The notes under the pieces: model-generated
What the model saw: only the letters and a program-made list of their open reading frames with translations
Database searches by the model: none
Told to the model about the DNA's origin: nothing
From: Natrinema pallidum DSM 3751
Lineage (GTDB): Archaea; Halobacteriota; Halobacteria; Halobacteriales; Natrialbaceae
NCBI RefSeq assembly: GCF_000337615.1
Contig: NZ_AOII01000020.1
Location: 1 to 64,000 of the forward strand
DNA length: 64,000 nucleotides
Reading direction: 5' to 3'
Shown: positions 17,927 to 27,107 of the stretch, piece after piece
Layout of the letters: every line of letters begins with the position of its first letter
Numbering within the stretch: the first letter of the stretch is position 1
Program-made: the position numbers and the translations under genes

Positions 17927-19090
17927 ATGCAGCTCGATTCGGTGCGGATACTCGATCTGTCGCGCCTGTTACCCGGGCCGTACGCGACGCAACTGCTCGC
18001 CGATGCGGGCGCGGACGTGATCAAAGTCGAGGATACGGACAGGGGTGACTACGCCCGCGATATCCCGCCGACGACCGGCCGCGGCGTCGGCGCGCTGTTC
18101 GAGAGCGTCAATCGCGGCAAGCGCAGTATCGCGCTCGACCTGAAGTCGGAGGCCGGCCGCGAGGCGTTCTACGAACTCGTCGCGGACGCGGACGTCGTCT
18201 TCGAACAGTTCCGGCCGGGCGTCGCCGACCAGCTCGAAATCGATTACGAGACGCTGCTCGAGTACAACGACGACCTCGTCTACTGCTCGCTGTCGGGCTA
18301 CGGGGGGACCGGTCCGGACACCGAGCGCGCGGGACACGATCTCAACTACGTCGGTGTGGCCGGATTACTCGATATGACCCGAGAGGACGAATCGATGGCC
18401 CCGCAGATCCCGGGCTACCAGATCGGAGACCTCGGCGGCGGGCTGTTTGCAGCCTTTTCGATCGTCGGCGGGCTGCTGTCGCGGGCGCTGGGTAACGGCG
18501 GCGAGTACGTCGACGTGGCGATGACCGACGTGGTCGCCTCCTTTTCGCAGGCCGTCGCCCACGAAGCGCTCACGGGCGGCGATCCCCGGCCCGGCGAGAC
18601 CCCGCTCACCGGGACGTTTCCCTGGTACGACGTGTACGAGACCGCCGACGGGCGATACGTGACCCTCGCGGCGCTCGAGCCGAAGTTCTGGACGACCTTC
18701 TGTGAGGAAGTCGACCGCGAGGGGTTGATCGCCGCTCACGGCACCGACGACCCGGCCGAACTGGCGGCCGTCCGCGAGGAACTCGAGGCGCTGTTCGCGA
18801 GCCGATCGCGGGACGCGTGGCTCGCGGACCTGAGCGAGGAGACGATGGTCGGGCCGGTGTGTACGCCGGCCGAAGCCCTCGAGCACCCCCAACTCGAGGC
18901 TCGCGGCCTGATCGAACGGCCCGCGGACGCGCCGCCGCGGATCGGCTTTCCCGCGAGAGGGTCGAACGTGCCCCAAACTCACGACGAATCGGTCCCGGAG
19001 CATGGGGAACACACCGACGAACTGCTCGCGTCGGTCGGCTACGATGACGCCGAGCGAGCCGCCCTTCGCGACGCGGGCATCATCCGCTGA
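17927..19090 (+). CDS. CaiB/BaiF family CoA-transferase (or 2-methylacyl-CoA racemase)
   Basis: A 387-residue member of the class III CoA-transferase fold. The start VRILDLSRLLPGPYATQLLADAGADVIKVED is the family's N-terminal block, followed by NRGKRSIALDLK and SGYGGTGPDTERAGHDLNY, which contains the catalytic aspartate region, and later PLTGTFPWYDVYET. The family includes CoA transfer between acids and racemisation of branched 2-methylacyl-CoA esters. The latter would let branched chains such as isoprenoid-derived acids enter beta-oxidation, which suits an archaeon, but the sequence does not decide. It follows the R2-like oxidase by 82 bases in the same direction. Confidence 0.88.
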   Translation: MQLDSVRILDLSRLLPGPYATQLLADAGADVIKVEDTDRGDYARDIPPTTGRGVGALFESVNRGKRSIALDLKSEAGREAFYELVADADVVFEQFRPGVADQLEIDYETLLEYNDDLVYCSLSGYGGTGPDTERAGHDLNYVGVAGLLDMTREDESMAPQIPGYQIGDLGGGLFAAFSIVGGLLSRALGNGGEYVDVAMTDVVASFSQAVAHEALTGGDPRPGETPLTGTFPWYDVYETADGRYVTLAALEPKFWTTFCEEVDREGLIAAHGTDDPAELAAVREELEALFASRSRDAWLADLSEETMVGPVCTPAEALEHPQLEARGLIERPADAPPRIGFPARGSNVPQTHDESVPEHGEHTDELLASVGYDDAERAALRDAGIIR

Positions 19091-19154
19091 CGGCCAGTTG
19101 TCCCGTCACGAGGACGTACTCGCCCCAACTAATAAGCTGCTGGATAGAATACGT

Positions 19155-19370
19155 ATGACGACCATGCCGAATGTCGAGTTAACGCGTGCCATGCTCCGCG
19201 AGCGGGCGGTCGACCTGTACTCCGACCGGGAACTGGTGACGAAACTGCCCGGCGGGCGCACGCACCGGTACACGTACGCCGACGCCGGCGAGCGGATCAA
19301 CCGGCTCGCGGGCGCGCTCGATGGCCTCGGTCTCGAGGCGGGCGATCACCGACGGATAGCACTATGGTAG
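19155..19370 (+). pseudogene. N-terminal stub of an acyl-CoA ligase
   Basis: MTTMPNVELTRAMLRERA starts a frame that matches the beginning of long-chain acyl-CoA ligases, continuing through YTYADAGERINRLAGALDGLG and then ending after 71 residues. Full-length enzymes have over 500 residues and the adenylation motifs are absent. The stub retains a promoter-like AATAAG at 19129-19135. Its last seven bases overlap the acyl-CoA dehydrogenase start at 19364, so a deletion seems to have joined the promoter and start of one gene to the next gene. It might now serve as a translated leader. Confidence 0.65.
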
Positions 19371-20632
19371 CAAACACCACTGGCGGCGTGAGTTTCGACA
19401 CCGACGGCGAGACCGAACTGATCCTCGACAGTCTCGACGAGTTCATCGAGCGCGACGTCGAGCCGATCGTCGAGGAGTTGGGAGACGTCTATACCAATCC
19501 CAGGAAGGGACACCACGAGAACGGGCGCTGGACCGACGAGGTGCTCGAGGCCCGCGAAGAAATACGGCGTCGATCCGCGGAGGGCGGCTTCTACGCGATG
19601 AACCTGCCCGAAGCCGCGGGCGGCGAGGGCGTCTCGCCGGTCACCTGGTACCGGGCGAAGAAACACCTCGCAGCTCACGGCGGCGGCCTCGAGCGCTACG
19701 TCCTCGCCGGGCCGGAAGGGCCGAAACCGCTCCTGTTGCAGGCGAAGGGCGAGCAGGTCGAGCGCTACCTCGCGCCGACCGTTCGGGCGGAGAAGTCGAC
19801 GGCGTTCGCTCAGACCGAGCCGGGTTACGGATCGGATTCGCCGAACATGGAGACCACCGCGGAGAAGAGCGAGGCGCGGAGCGCCTCGGAACGTAGCGGC
19901 ACAGCCGCGGAGAAAGACGGCGACGAATGGGTGCTGAACGGCCGCAAGCAGTGGATCACCAACGCGCCCTACGCCGACTTCGTCCAATTGTTCGCTCGGA
20001 CGACCCCACAGGAGGAGGCCGGCCGCTACGGTGGCATCACGTGTTTCATCGTCGAGCGCGAGGAGTACGAACTCGGCTCGTACAACAACGCCGTCGGTGC
20101 CGAGGGGATGCAGGCCGAGATCGTGCTCGACGACGTTCGAATCCCCGAGGATCGCGTGCTCGGTGAGGTCGACGAGGCCTTCTACGCTGCGATGGAGTTC
20201 CTCTCACTTGGCCGGCTCGAGCTGGGAGCCGAAGCCGTGGGATACGCGGAGTACCTGCTCGAGGACGCCGGCGAGTACGTCACCGATCGCGAGGCCTTCG
20301 GGCGGGCGATCGGGAACTTCCAGCAGGTCTCCACGAAACTCGCGCGGGGGCGAGCAAAGACCTACGCGGCCGACGCGGCGGGGCTCAAACTCGCCTGGAA
20401 GATGGCCCAAGACGAGCGGACGGTGATGGATGCGTCCGTGCTGAAGTGGTTCGCGACGACCGTCCTCTGGGAGGTCGTCGACGCGGCCGTGCAGGTACAC
20501 GGAGCCAACGGGCTGGCAGAGGACCACCCCTACATGGACCTGGTCCATCAGGCGCGGATCCTGCGGATCGTCGAGGGGACCGACGAGATTCAACTCAACA
20601 CGATCGCGAAGACGATGGGGATCGTGGACTGA
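19364..20632 (+). CDS. Acyl-CoA dehydrogenase with a 16-residue in-frame insertion
   Basis: A 422-residue FAD-dependent acyl-CoA dehydrogenase. Motifs: STAFAQTEPGYGSDSPNM for the FAD/substrate site, WVLNGRKQWITNAP, and the C-terminal IVEGTDEIQLN. The usual stretch around AEKDGDEW is interrupted near residue 166 by an extra 16 codons flanked by a 10-base direct repeat; this stays in frame, so the protein should still fold with an enlarged loop. The N-terminus is longer than in the enzyme at 2256. The start overlaps the ligase stub before it. Likely acts on branched or long-chain substrates, but this is inferred only from context. Confidence 0.88.
   Translation: MVANTTGGVSFDTDGETELILDSLDEFIERDVEPIVEELGDVYTNPRKGHHENGRWTDEVLEAREEIRRRSAEGGFYAMNLPEAAGGEGVSPVTWYRAKKHLAAHGGGLERYVLAGPEGPKPLLLQAKGEQVERYLAPTVRAEKSTAFAQTEPGYGSDSPNMETTAEKSEARSASERSGTAAEKDGDEWVLNGRKQWITNAPYADFVQLFARTTPQEEAGRYGGITCFIVEREEYELGSYNNAVGAEGMQAEIVLDDVRIPEDRVLGEVDEAFYAAMEFLSLGRLELGAEAVGYAEYLLEDAGEYVTDREAFGRAIGNFQQVSTKLARGRAKTYAADAAGLKLAWKMAQDERTVMDASVLKWFATTVLWEVVDAAVQVHGANGLAEDHPYMDLVHQARILRIVEGTDEIQLNTIAKTMGIVD
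19857..19914. repeat. 48-bp palindromic insertion inside a coding region
   Basis: CCGCGGAGAA occurs at 19857-19866 and again at 19905-19914, exactly 48 bases apart. Between them is the hairpin CGAGGCGC-GGA-GCGCCTCG (19870-19888). A length that is a multiple of three keeps the acyl-CoA dehydrogenase frame open. It looks like a small mobile palindromic element. Confidence 0.6.
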
Positions 20633-20845
20633 GTCGGCGCTATCGAACGCTCGACGCACCCGGACCCCGCGCCCGTCAACTACTACAGCCCGGGTTTCGA
20701 GGACATTGCCTCACGGAGCACGCAACTATGAGCGGGACAGTGAACTCGAGCCACTGACACCGCCTCAGACGGACTGTCGTACCGATTGCCCGGCGCACCC
20801 GCGAACCATCGTGCGGATGCCGTCACCGACGGACAGTCGCTCCTC

Positions 20846-21631
20846 TCAGAAGCTAAACAGGTCAATCCCACCCGTGACACCGATAATTTGCCCGGTGACG
20901 TAGGACGCCTGCTCCGAGCAGAGGTAGGTGACCATGTTGGCCACGTCTTCCTCCGTGCCGAGGTGACGCATCGGGGTGGCCTCGGCGATGCGAGCGAAGT
21001 ACTCGTCGACGTTCTCCCGGAGTTCGTCGGGGTTCATGTCCGCCCAGTCCCCAACGACGATGTTCGGCGCGATGACGTTCGACGTGACACCCGATTGGGC
21101 ACCCTCGAGGGCCATCGTCCGGCCGACGCCGATCATGGCGGCTTTCGTCGCCGAATAGGAGAGTTGACCGAACCCGCCATACCAGCCGGCCATCGAGGAC
21201 ATGTTGACGATCCGCCCCCAGCCGCGGTCGCACATCCGCGGGAACAGTTCCGTGCTGATGTTGTAGGTACCGGTCAGATTGATCTCGATGTCCCGGTCCC
21301 AGATCCCGTCGTCGTAGTCGCCGATGCGCGAGCGGGCGTCGACCATCGCCGCGTTGTTGACGAGGATGTCCACGCCGTCGAAGGCGTCTCGAACCTCGGC
21401 CATCGAGTCGGCGACGTCCTCGCGGTCCGTGAGGTCACACTCGAGGGCCATCGCCGCACCGCTGTCCGCGGTTTCGTCGATCTCCGCGGCGACCTCCGCC
21501 GCGCCGTCGGCATCGATATCGAGGACGACGACGTTTGCGCCCTCCTCGGCCAGCAGTCGACAGTCCGCGCTTCCGATCCGTCCCGCACCGCCAGTGACGA
21601 CCGCGGTCCGGTCCCGAATGCCAAGGTCCAT
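20846..21631 (-). CDS. SDR family oxidoreductase (3-hydroxyacyl/ketoacyl reductase type)
   Basis: Classical short-chain dehydrogenase of 261 residues. The nucleotide-binding motif TGGAGRIG is at residues 13-20, the NNAAM structural motif follows, and the catalytic serine and tyrosine are in MSSMAGW and YSATK (about 155-159). An aspartate at the end of the second strand (VVLDID) suggests preference for NAD(H). It could be a 3-hydroxyacyl-CoA dehydrogenase in the surrounding beta-oxidation set. AT-rich sequence with a TATA-like TTAAGTCAAATA lies just upstream on the minus strand (about 21650-21662). It is divergent from the thiolase at 21793, with 161 bases between. Confidence 0.88.
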   Translation of the reverse strand: MDLGIRDRTAVVTGGAGRIGSADCRLLAEEGANVVVLDIDADGAAEVAAEIDETADSGAAMALECDLTDREDVADSMAEVRDAFDGVDILVNNAAMVDARSRIGDYDDGIWDRDIEINLTGTYNISTELFPRMCDRGWGRIVNMSSMAGWYGGFGQLSYSATKAAMIGVGRTMALEGAQSGVTSNVIAPNIVVGDWADMNPDELRENVDEYFARIAEATPMRHLGTEEDVANMVTYLCSEQASYVTGQIIGVTGGIDLFSF

Positions 21632-21792
21632 TGCTCGATTGACTACTTCGTTATTTGACTTAATTATTGTGGGGCGATAGCAGACTCCGCGGCCGAGAAA
21701 GACTCCGATAGCGGCGGAACGAGTCCAGTACGGGCGACCACGGATATATGCACAACAGCTATGACGAACGGAGAACTATTCAAACATACGTC

Positions 21793-22941
21793 ATGAACTC
21801 CGCAGTCATCGTCGATGCCGTCCGGACGCCGTTCGGGAAACGCGACGGCTCGTTCAGGGACACGCACCCACAGGATCTGGCCGCCGAACCGCTCGAGGCC
21901 CTGCGCGAGCGCAACGGGTTCGAGCCCGGGACGATCGAAGACGTCATCTACGGCTGTGTGTCCCCAGTGAGCGAGCAGGGGCTCAATATCGGGCGACTCG
22001 CGCCCATGGTCGCCGGCTGGGGCGATGTGGTCCCCGGCGTACAGCTCAATCGGATGTGCGGATCGGGCCAGCAGGCGGCCAACTTCGCGGCGGCGAACGT
22101 CATGGCCGGCCAGCACGACGTCCTCATCGCCGGCGGGGTCGAACACATGACCCGCGTCCCGATGGGCTCGGACGGCGACGGCCTGACCGACACCTACTTC
22201 GACCACTTCGACGAGCTGACCACGCAGGGCGAAGGGGCCGAGCGAATCGCGGAGCACTACGATTTCACGCGATCGGACCTCGACGGGATCGCCGTCGACT
22301 CCCAGCGGCGCTGGAAGGCGGCCTGGGACGAGGGACGGTACGACGATCAGGTCGTGCCAGTCGAGACCGAACTCGAGGGCGAAGAGATCGTCGTCGAACG
22401 GGACGAACACCCGCGGCCGGGCACGGACGAGGAAACGCTCGCCGACCTCCCGCTGTCGTTCCGCGAGGAGGGGGAGGGCGTTCACCACCCCGGCAACTCC
22501 TCGGGGATCGTCGACGGCTCCTGTGCGCTGTTGATCACGAGCGAAGCGGCCGCCGAAGAACACGGCTGGGAGCCGATGGCCCGCATCGTCCAGACCGAGG
22601 TCGTCGGTGTCGACCCCGTCACGATGCTTCGCGGCCCCATCCCGGCGACGGAGAACGTCCTCGAGAAAGCCGACATGTCGGTCTGCGATATCGACCGCTT
22701 CGAAGTCAACGAAGCGTTCGCGTCGGTCGTCGCCGCCTGGCTCGAGGAGACCGGCGCGCCCTGGGAGGACGTCAACGTTAACGGCGGCGCGATCGCCCAC
22801 GGCCACCCGCTGGGCGCGACCGGCGCGATGTTGCTGACCAAGCTGGCCCACGAACTCGAGCGGACCGACCAGGACACCGCGCTCTCGACGATGTGCATCG
22901 GCTTCGGCCAGGGTATCGCGACGATCATAGAGCGAGTCTGA
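21793..22941 (+). CDS. Thiolase (acetyl-CoA C-acyltransferase)
   Basis: A 382-residue thiolase with catalytic C89 in NRMCGSGQQAANF, the histidine motif NGGAIAHGHPLGATG and the C-terminal cysteine in STMCIGFGQG. It is more distant from the other two thiolases of this window, which share a different motif (CASS rather than CGSG), so it probably has a different chain-length range. The ATG at 21793 begins MNSAVIVDAVRTPFGKRDG, the standard thiolase N-terminus; the upstream in-frame ATG at 21748 would add 15 residues with no counterpart. It precedes an acyl-CoA dehydrogenase in the same direction. Confidence 0.92.
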   Translation: MNSAVIVDAVRTPFGKRDGSFRDTHPQDLAAEPLEALRERNGFEPGTIEDVIYGCVSPVSEQGLNIGRLAPMVAGWGDVVPGVQLNRMCGSGQQAANFAAANVMAGQHDVLIAGGVEHMTRVPMGSDGDGLTDTYFDHFDELTTQGEGAERIAEHYDFTRSDLDGIAVDSQRRWKAAWDEGRYDDQVVPVETELEGEEIVVERDEHPRPGTDEETLADLPLSFREEGEGVHHPGNSSGIVDGSCALLITSEAAAEEHGWEPMARIVQTEVVGVDPVTMLRGPIPATENVLEKADMSVCDIDRFEVNEAFASVVAAWLEETGAPWEDVNVNGGAIAHGHPLGATGAMLLTKLAHELERTDQDTALSTMCIGFGQGIATIIERV

Positions 22942-23091
22942 GCCGGGCGCGGTCGGCCGACGGGAGCCGAACCCAGCTGGCGACACCGCCGACCAGGGGC
23001 GTCTCGAGAGCGAAGCACCGACCGGTGCCCGACAACCGGTTGCCAATTTATGCGATCTCTTACCTATAGCTTTACAATGCTGTATCCTGTC

Positions 23092-24351
23092 ATGAGTGAT
23101 ATGGAGTACCACGACTCCGAGACGGCAAAGGAGGTTGCGGGCCGCGTAGCGGACTTCATGGACGAGGTCGTCATCCCGCGCGAGCGAGAGGCGCTCGCCA
23201 CGGGCGAGGAGATCACGACGGGCGAGATCGAGGACCTGTGGGAACTGGCCAAGGAACGCGACCTGTTCGCGCCGCAGGTGTCCGAGGAGTACGGCGGACA
23301 GGGGCTGGACTTCAGCGACATGCTGCCGTCGTTCGAACAGGTCGGTCGCTCGCTGATCGGCGCGCTCGCGATCCGCGCGAACGCGCCCCAGGAGGGGAAC
23401 ATGCACACCTTGGAGATGGTCGGGACCGAGGAACAGAAAGCGGAGTATCTCCGACCGCTCGTACAGGGCGAACTCTCCTCGGCGTTCGCGATGACCGAGC
23501 CCAAGGTCGGTGCCGGCTCGGACCCCAAGATGCTCCAGAGTACCGCGGTCAAGGACGGCGACGAGTGGGTCGTCAACGCCCACAAGTGGTGGACCTCCGA
23601 CGGACTGGACGCCGATTTCTATCTGGTGATGGCCCGGACCGACCTCGACGCCCACCCCTACGAGGGAACCTCGATCATCCTCGTTCCGCGTGACGCCGAC
23701 GGCGTCGACGTCCAGCGGAACGTTCCCCACCTCGGCGGCCACGGCATCACCGAGCGCGAGGGCGGCCACGCCGAAGTGAAGTTCGACAACGTCCGCGTCC
23801 CCGTCGAAAACACGATCGGCGAGGAGGGGGCCGGGTTCCGGATCGCGCAGATGCGACTCGGCGGCGGCCGACTGACCCACTGCATGCGCTACTCCGGCAT
23901 GGCCGAGCGCTCGCTCGACATCGCCAAGGCCTACCTGCAGGAACGCGAGGCCTTCGGCACGAAACTCGAGGACAAACAGGCGCTGCGCCATCGGATCGCC
24001 GACGCCGAGACGCGTTTGCACGCCGCTCGCTGTATGGTTCGCCACGCCGCGCGCGAACTCGACCGCAGCGACGCCCGCATCGAGGTCGCGATGTCGAAGA
24101 TGTTCACCGCCAACGTCACCAACGAGACCATCGACCTCGCACTCCAGTGTTGTGGGGGCAACGGGATCGGCAAGGACCTGCCGATCGCCCACTTCTACGA
24201 GAACGTCCGTGCGTTCCGCATCGTCGACGGGGCCGACGAGGTCCACCGCCGTTCGATCGCTCGCTGGGCGTTCGAGGACATCGACGAGGCCGAAATCGAG
24301 AACACCCTGGAGTTCGACGAGGACCTGCGGATCGACGGCCTCGACGAGTAA
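23092..24351 (+). CDS. Acyl-CoA dehydrogenase, ACAD10/11-like
   Basis: About 419 residues. FAD-site motif SAFAMTEPKVGAGSD, then WTSDGLDADFYLVMARTD, and a C-terminal LQCCGGNGIGKDLPIAHFYENVRAFRIVDGADEVHRR. The DGADEVH form in place of EGT.EIQ is typical of the ACAD10/ACAD11-like branch, which handles long or unusual acyl chains and where the catalytic base is placed differently. TATA-like sequence (CTATAGCTTTACA, 23066-23078) lies just before the ATG at 23092, which makes that start more likely than the ATG at 23050 inside the promoter; an ATG at 23101 is also possible. Confidence 0.88.
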   Translation: MSDMEYHDSETAKEVAGRVADFMDEVVIPREREALATGEEITTGEIEDLWELAKERDLFAPQVSEEYGGQGLDFSDMLPSFEQVGRSLIGALAIRANAPQEGNMHTLEMVGTEEQKAEYLRPLVQGELSSAFAMTEPKVGAGSDPKMLQSTAVKDGDEWVVNAHKWWTSDGLDADFYLVMARTDLDAHPYEGTSIILVPRDADGVDVQRNVPHLGGHGITEREGGHAEVKFDNVRVPVENTIGEEGAGFRIAQMRLGGGRLTHCMRYSGMAERSLDIAKAYLQEREAFGTKLEDKQALRHRIADAETRLHAARCMVRHAARELDRSDARIEVAMSKMFTANVTNETIDLALQCCGGNGIGKDLPIAHFYENVRAFRIVDGADEVHRRSIARWAFEDIDEAEIENTLEFDEDLRIDGLDE

Positions 24352-24380
24352 CGGTCCGGACTCGAGCGAGCCGTTTCGAA

Positions 24381-24399
24381 CCCCGACGGAAAAGCGGGG
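24381..24399 (+). terminator. Candidate terminator hairpin
   Basis: CCCCG and CGGGG flank an A-rich loop about 30 bases after the acyl-CoA dehydrogenase stop codon. There is no following T run, so the call is weak. Confidence 0.3.
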
Positions 24400-24564
24400 C
24401 TCGCGTCGCCGTCCGAGGATTACGCAGTCCCGTCCGAGAAGGGTACTGTTATGTCAGTCGTCCACAAACCATGGCGGCAATGAAACGCGGACACCGCGCC
24501 GAGGTGCGATGCGACGCGCCGACCGACCGGTCGACGACTCTCGCGCGAGCCACGGAGGGCGTCC

Positions 24565-25575
24565 ATGCCGAATAGGCCGCTCGCAGAACTCGAGGCAATG
24601 GTCGGCGACGCCCGCGTCACCGTCGAAGCGTTTCGTATCGAACCCGGCAAAGTCGAGGAGTTCGCGCGGGCGATCACGGCCGCAGACCCCGTCTTCCGCG
24701 ACGGGTCGGTCGCCGCGGACCGGGACTACGATCGCGTCCCCGCGCCGTTGACCTACACGCAGGTCGGCCGATTCCCCCGCTACACGCCCGCCGACGTCGA
24801 CGGGAAGGGGTTCGATCTGGGCTTCAAGCCGGAGTACGTCCTCCACGGCGAGCAGGCCTACGAGTACGAACGTCCCATCTACGTCGGCGACGTGCTCGAG
24901 GGGACGACCACCCTCGTGGACGTCTTTCAGCGCGAGGGCGGTCGTGCGGGGACGATGACCTTCGCCGTCCTCGAGACCGAGTACCGGACGCCGGACGGCG
25001 ACCTCGTCCTGACCGACCGCTCGACGGCGATCGAAACGGAGGGAGCGGTCGACAACGGCGACGAGAGCGGCGACGGGTCCTCGAGCAACGCGTCGACCGA
25101 GCCCGACGGCGGCACCGCGAATCCGGAGCCGGCAGCACCCACGGCAACGGTCGACGAGTTCGATCGCGTCCGCACCGTCGACGGCCTCGAGCCCGGTGCC
25201 GCCGGCCCAACCGTCGTCGTCCCGAACCTCGAGCGCCAGCAGTTCGTCAAGTACGCCGGGGCCAGCGGCGACTTCAACCCGATCCACTACGACGAGCCCT
25301 ACGCGACGGCGGCGGGCAACGAGAGCGTTTTCGGCCAGGGGATGTTCACCGCCGGCGTCACCTCGCGGGTCGTCGCCAACTGGTTCGAGCTGCGGGACGT
25401 AACGAGCTTCGGCGTGCGGTTCCAGTCCCGGGTCTTTCCCGACGAGACAATCGTCGCGAGCGGCGAAGTCGCCGAGATCGACCCCGACGCGGGAACGGTC
25501 GAGACGGCACTCGAGGCCCGGACGACCGACGGCGAGACGCTGCTGACGGGGACGGCGACCGCCGCTCTCGAGTGA
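24565..25575 (+). CDS. Double hot-dog MaoC-type dehydratase
   Basis: A 336-residue chain with two hot-dog units. The N-terminal half resembles the FAS1-type dehydratase domain (TYTQVGRFPRYTP, GFKPEYVLHGEQAYEYERPIYVGDVL). A Ser/Gly/Glu-rich linker covers about residues 155-190. The C-terminal half has the hydratase 2 motif YAGASGDFNPIHYDE, with the catalytic aspartate and histidine, and FGQGMFTAGVTSR. It most likely hydrates enoyl-CoA to (R)-3-hydroxyacyl-CoA or the reverse. It follows an acyl-CoA dehydrogenase and precedes an IclR regulator, consistent with an acyl-CoA operon. Confidence 0.87.
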   Translation: MPNRPLAELEAMVGDARVTVEAFRIEPGKVEEFARAITAADPVFRDGSVAADRDYDRVPAPLTYTQVGRFPRYTPADVDGKGFDLGFKPEYVLHGEQAYEYERPIYVGDVLEGTTTLVDVFQREGGRAGTMTFAVLETEYRTPDGDLVLTDRSTAIETEGAVDNGDESGDGSSSNASTEPDGGTANPEPAAPTATVDEFDRVRTVDGLEPGAAGPTVVVPNLERQQFVKYAGASGDFNPIHYDEPYATAAGNESVFGQGMFTAGVTSRVVANWFELRDVTSFGVRFQSRVFPDETIVASGEVAEIDPDAGTVETALEARTTDGETLLTGTATAALE

Positions 25576-25705
25576 ACAAGGCCACACTCGGTTGTGGCTC
25601 CGGCGCGAACCCGGACTCGCGGCCCTGTCGGAGCCCCGCCCGAAATGGTCGCCACTGAAACGCGTTCCGGACTGACCGTAACGCCGTCATGCGGTCAGGT
25701 GTGTA

Positions 25706-26452
25706 GTGACGTGGAGTGACTCCTGTAGTGCGCCCGTCGTGCTCGAGGCACTGTGGCAGGCGGATGGGGCCGGCGTCACGGTACTCGCCGAGCGGACGGG
25801 GCTCGCGAAGAGCACGGTTCACGCCCATCTGACGACGCTGCGGTCAAAGGGGTACGTGGTCCAGGAGGACGACGAATATCGGCTGAGCCTCCGATTCCTC
25901 TCCTTCGGCGAGCACGTCAAACACGCCGAGTCGCTGTACGCGGCGTCGGAGACCCCGATCGCCGAGCTATCGGAGCGGGTTGGGGAACGAGTGCTCTGTT
26001 CGACACACCAGAACGGACTGGGAACGGTCGTCAACGTCAGCGAGGGCACCCGGTCGTTCACCAGCGACATCGATGTCGGGACGCACACCTATCTGCACAG
26101 TTCGGCCGGCGGAAAGGCCATGCTCGCCCACTTCCCCGAGGAGCGAATCGACGGGATCATCGACGAGTGGGGACTCCCGGTTTTTACCGAGGACACGATC
26201 GGCGATCGCGACGCCCTCGTCGATGAACTCGCCGCGGTTCGCGAGGCGGGCGTCGCGTACAGTCGCGAGGAGTACCTCCAGGGGATCAGTGCGATCGCCG
26301 CTCCGATACGCGACACCGACGGCACCGTCTACGGCGCGGTTACCGTCACCGGACCGGACCGCCGACTCGCGAACGAGTGGGAAGAACGCGACCTCCGCAC
26401 TCAGTTGCTGTCGACGGCGAATACGATCGAGGTGAATCTGCTGTTCTCGTAG
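25706..26452 (+). CDS. IclR family transcriptional regulator
   Basis: A 248-residue regulator: N-terminal winged helix-turn-helix with VTVLAERTGLAKSTVHAHLTTLRSKGYV (about residues 24-51) and a C-terminal effector domain with SSAGGKAMLAHFPEERI, YSREEYLQGISAIAAPI and GAVTVTGP. IclR proteins sense small carboxylates or aromatic compounds. The placement beside MaoC and an SDR suggests control of acyl-CoA genes. There is no ATG in a suitable place; the GTG at 25706 is the likely start. The first residues (MTWSDSCSAP) do not resemble the usual helix 1, so the N-terminus may be slightly altered. Confidence 0.85.
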   Translation: MTWSDSCSAPVVLEALWQADGAGVTVLAERTGLAKSTVHAHLTTLRSKGYVVQEDDEYRLSLRFLSFGEHVKHAESLYAASETPIAELSERVGERVLCSTHQNGLGTVVNVSEGTRSFTSDIDVGTHTYLHSSAGGKAMLAHFPEERIDGIIDEWGLPVFTEDTIGDRDALVDELAAVREAGVAYSREEYLQGISAIAAPIRDTDGTVYGAVTVTGPDRRLANEWEERDLRTQLLSTANTIEVNLLFS

Positions 26453-27107
26453 CCGTTCGATGACAGTGAACACATCGCGTGTCACTCGAGACATCGCGGG
26501 GGCCCGTCGGTCCCGCTCGACCGGGAACTCAGTGCGTCATCGACCACTGAATTACAGAGATATGGCTGTAATATCGGTCTCGGTCGTGACGCCGGACAAA
26601 TTCCCCTCGAATACTCGAACCCGTTCGACTGAGACGGACCATTGTTTATCAAGTATGAAATAGTACCACTATTCCAGCTATCTATGAATAATGAAACGAC
26701 CGTAGAGATCGCGAACTCGGCGAGCGATCGGTAACTCCGCTCCGGCTCTCGGAGAGACCATTTCGGAGTCTCCGTATCACGCGTACGGTACTCCGAACTG
26801 GAACCACTCGAGACCGGCGTCGAAGCGGCGTCTCGGCCACTGAAGCAACGGACTGTCGCCATTGATCACCCGGGCTCCGTGTTTCACGGTCGGCCCATTC
26901 ATGACAGATCAATTATTACATTCGGGAATGGAAAATATTGGAGAATGGGAGGCGGGGTCATCGTTCCGGCGACGCACCGCTCGGTCGCAGGCCCCGTGCG
27001 ATGGTAGACTTCCACTGTTCGGCTACAGTGAATATTTCGAAAACAACGTCGGGGATAGATCGAAAATGATGAACGAATTTATGTGCCGCCCGCTCGATAC
27101 GGGATCT
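26453..27107. other. Long intergenic region, lower GC, no clear gene
   Basis: No frame looks like a protein. The stretch 26640-26710 is AT-rich and contains the inverted repeat AATAGT-ACC-ACTATT at 26659-26673, a possible regulator site next to the IclR gene. A second AT-rich part at about 26900-26945 and 27025-27085 ends in the promoter of the SDR gene. It may contain decayed sequence or an unrecognised RNA. Confidence 0.4.
27074..27081 (+). promoter_or_regulatory. TATA box of the SDR gene at 27108
   Basis: AATTTATG lies about 30 bases before the ATG at 27108, which fixes the start well inside a much longer open frame. Confidence 0.5.

Noticed and set aside
21664-24246. 860-codon open frame on the minus strand
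   Set aside because: It is the antisense shadow of a thiolase and an acyl-CoA dehydrogenase, which have complete motifs. Long antisense frames are normal at this GC content.
24471-24575. 35-codon frame MAAMKRGHRAEVRCDAP before the MaoC gene
   Set aside because: It has an ATG at a plausible distance from the previous gene, but is arginine-rich without protein-like features and overlaps the MaoC start. Not enough for a gene or leader peptide.
26453-27107. Possible genes in the long gap
   Set aside because: Frames on both strands are Ser/Arg-rich with no hydrophobic core or motif, typical of random GC-rich frames.
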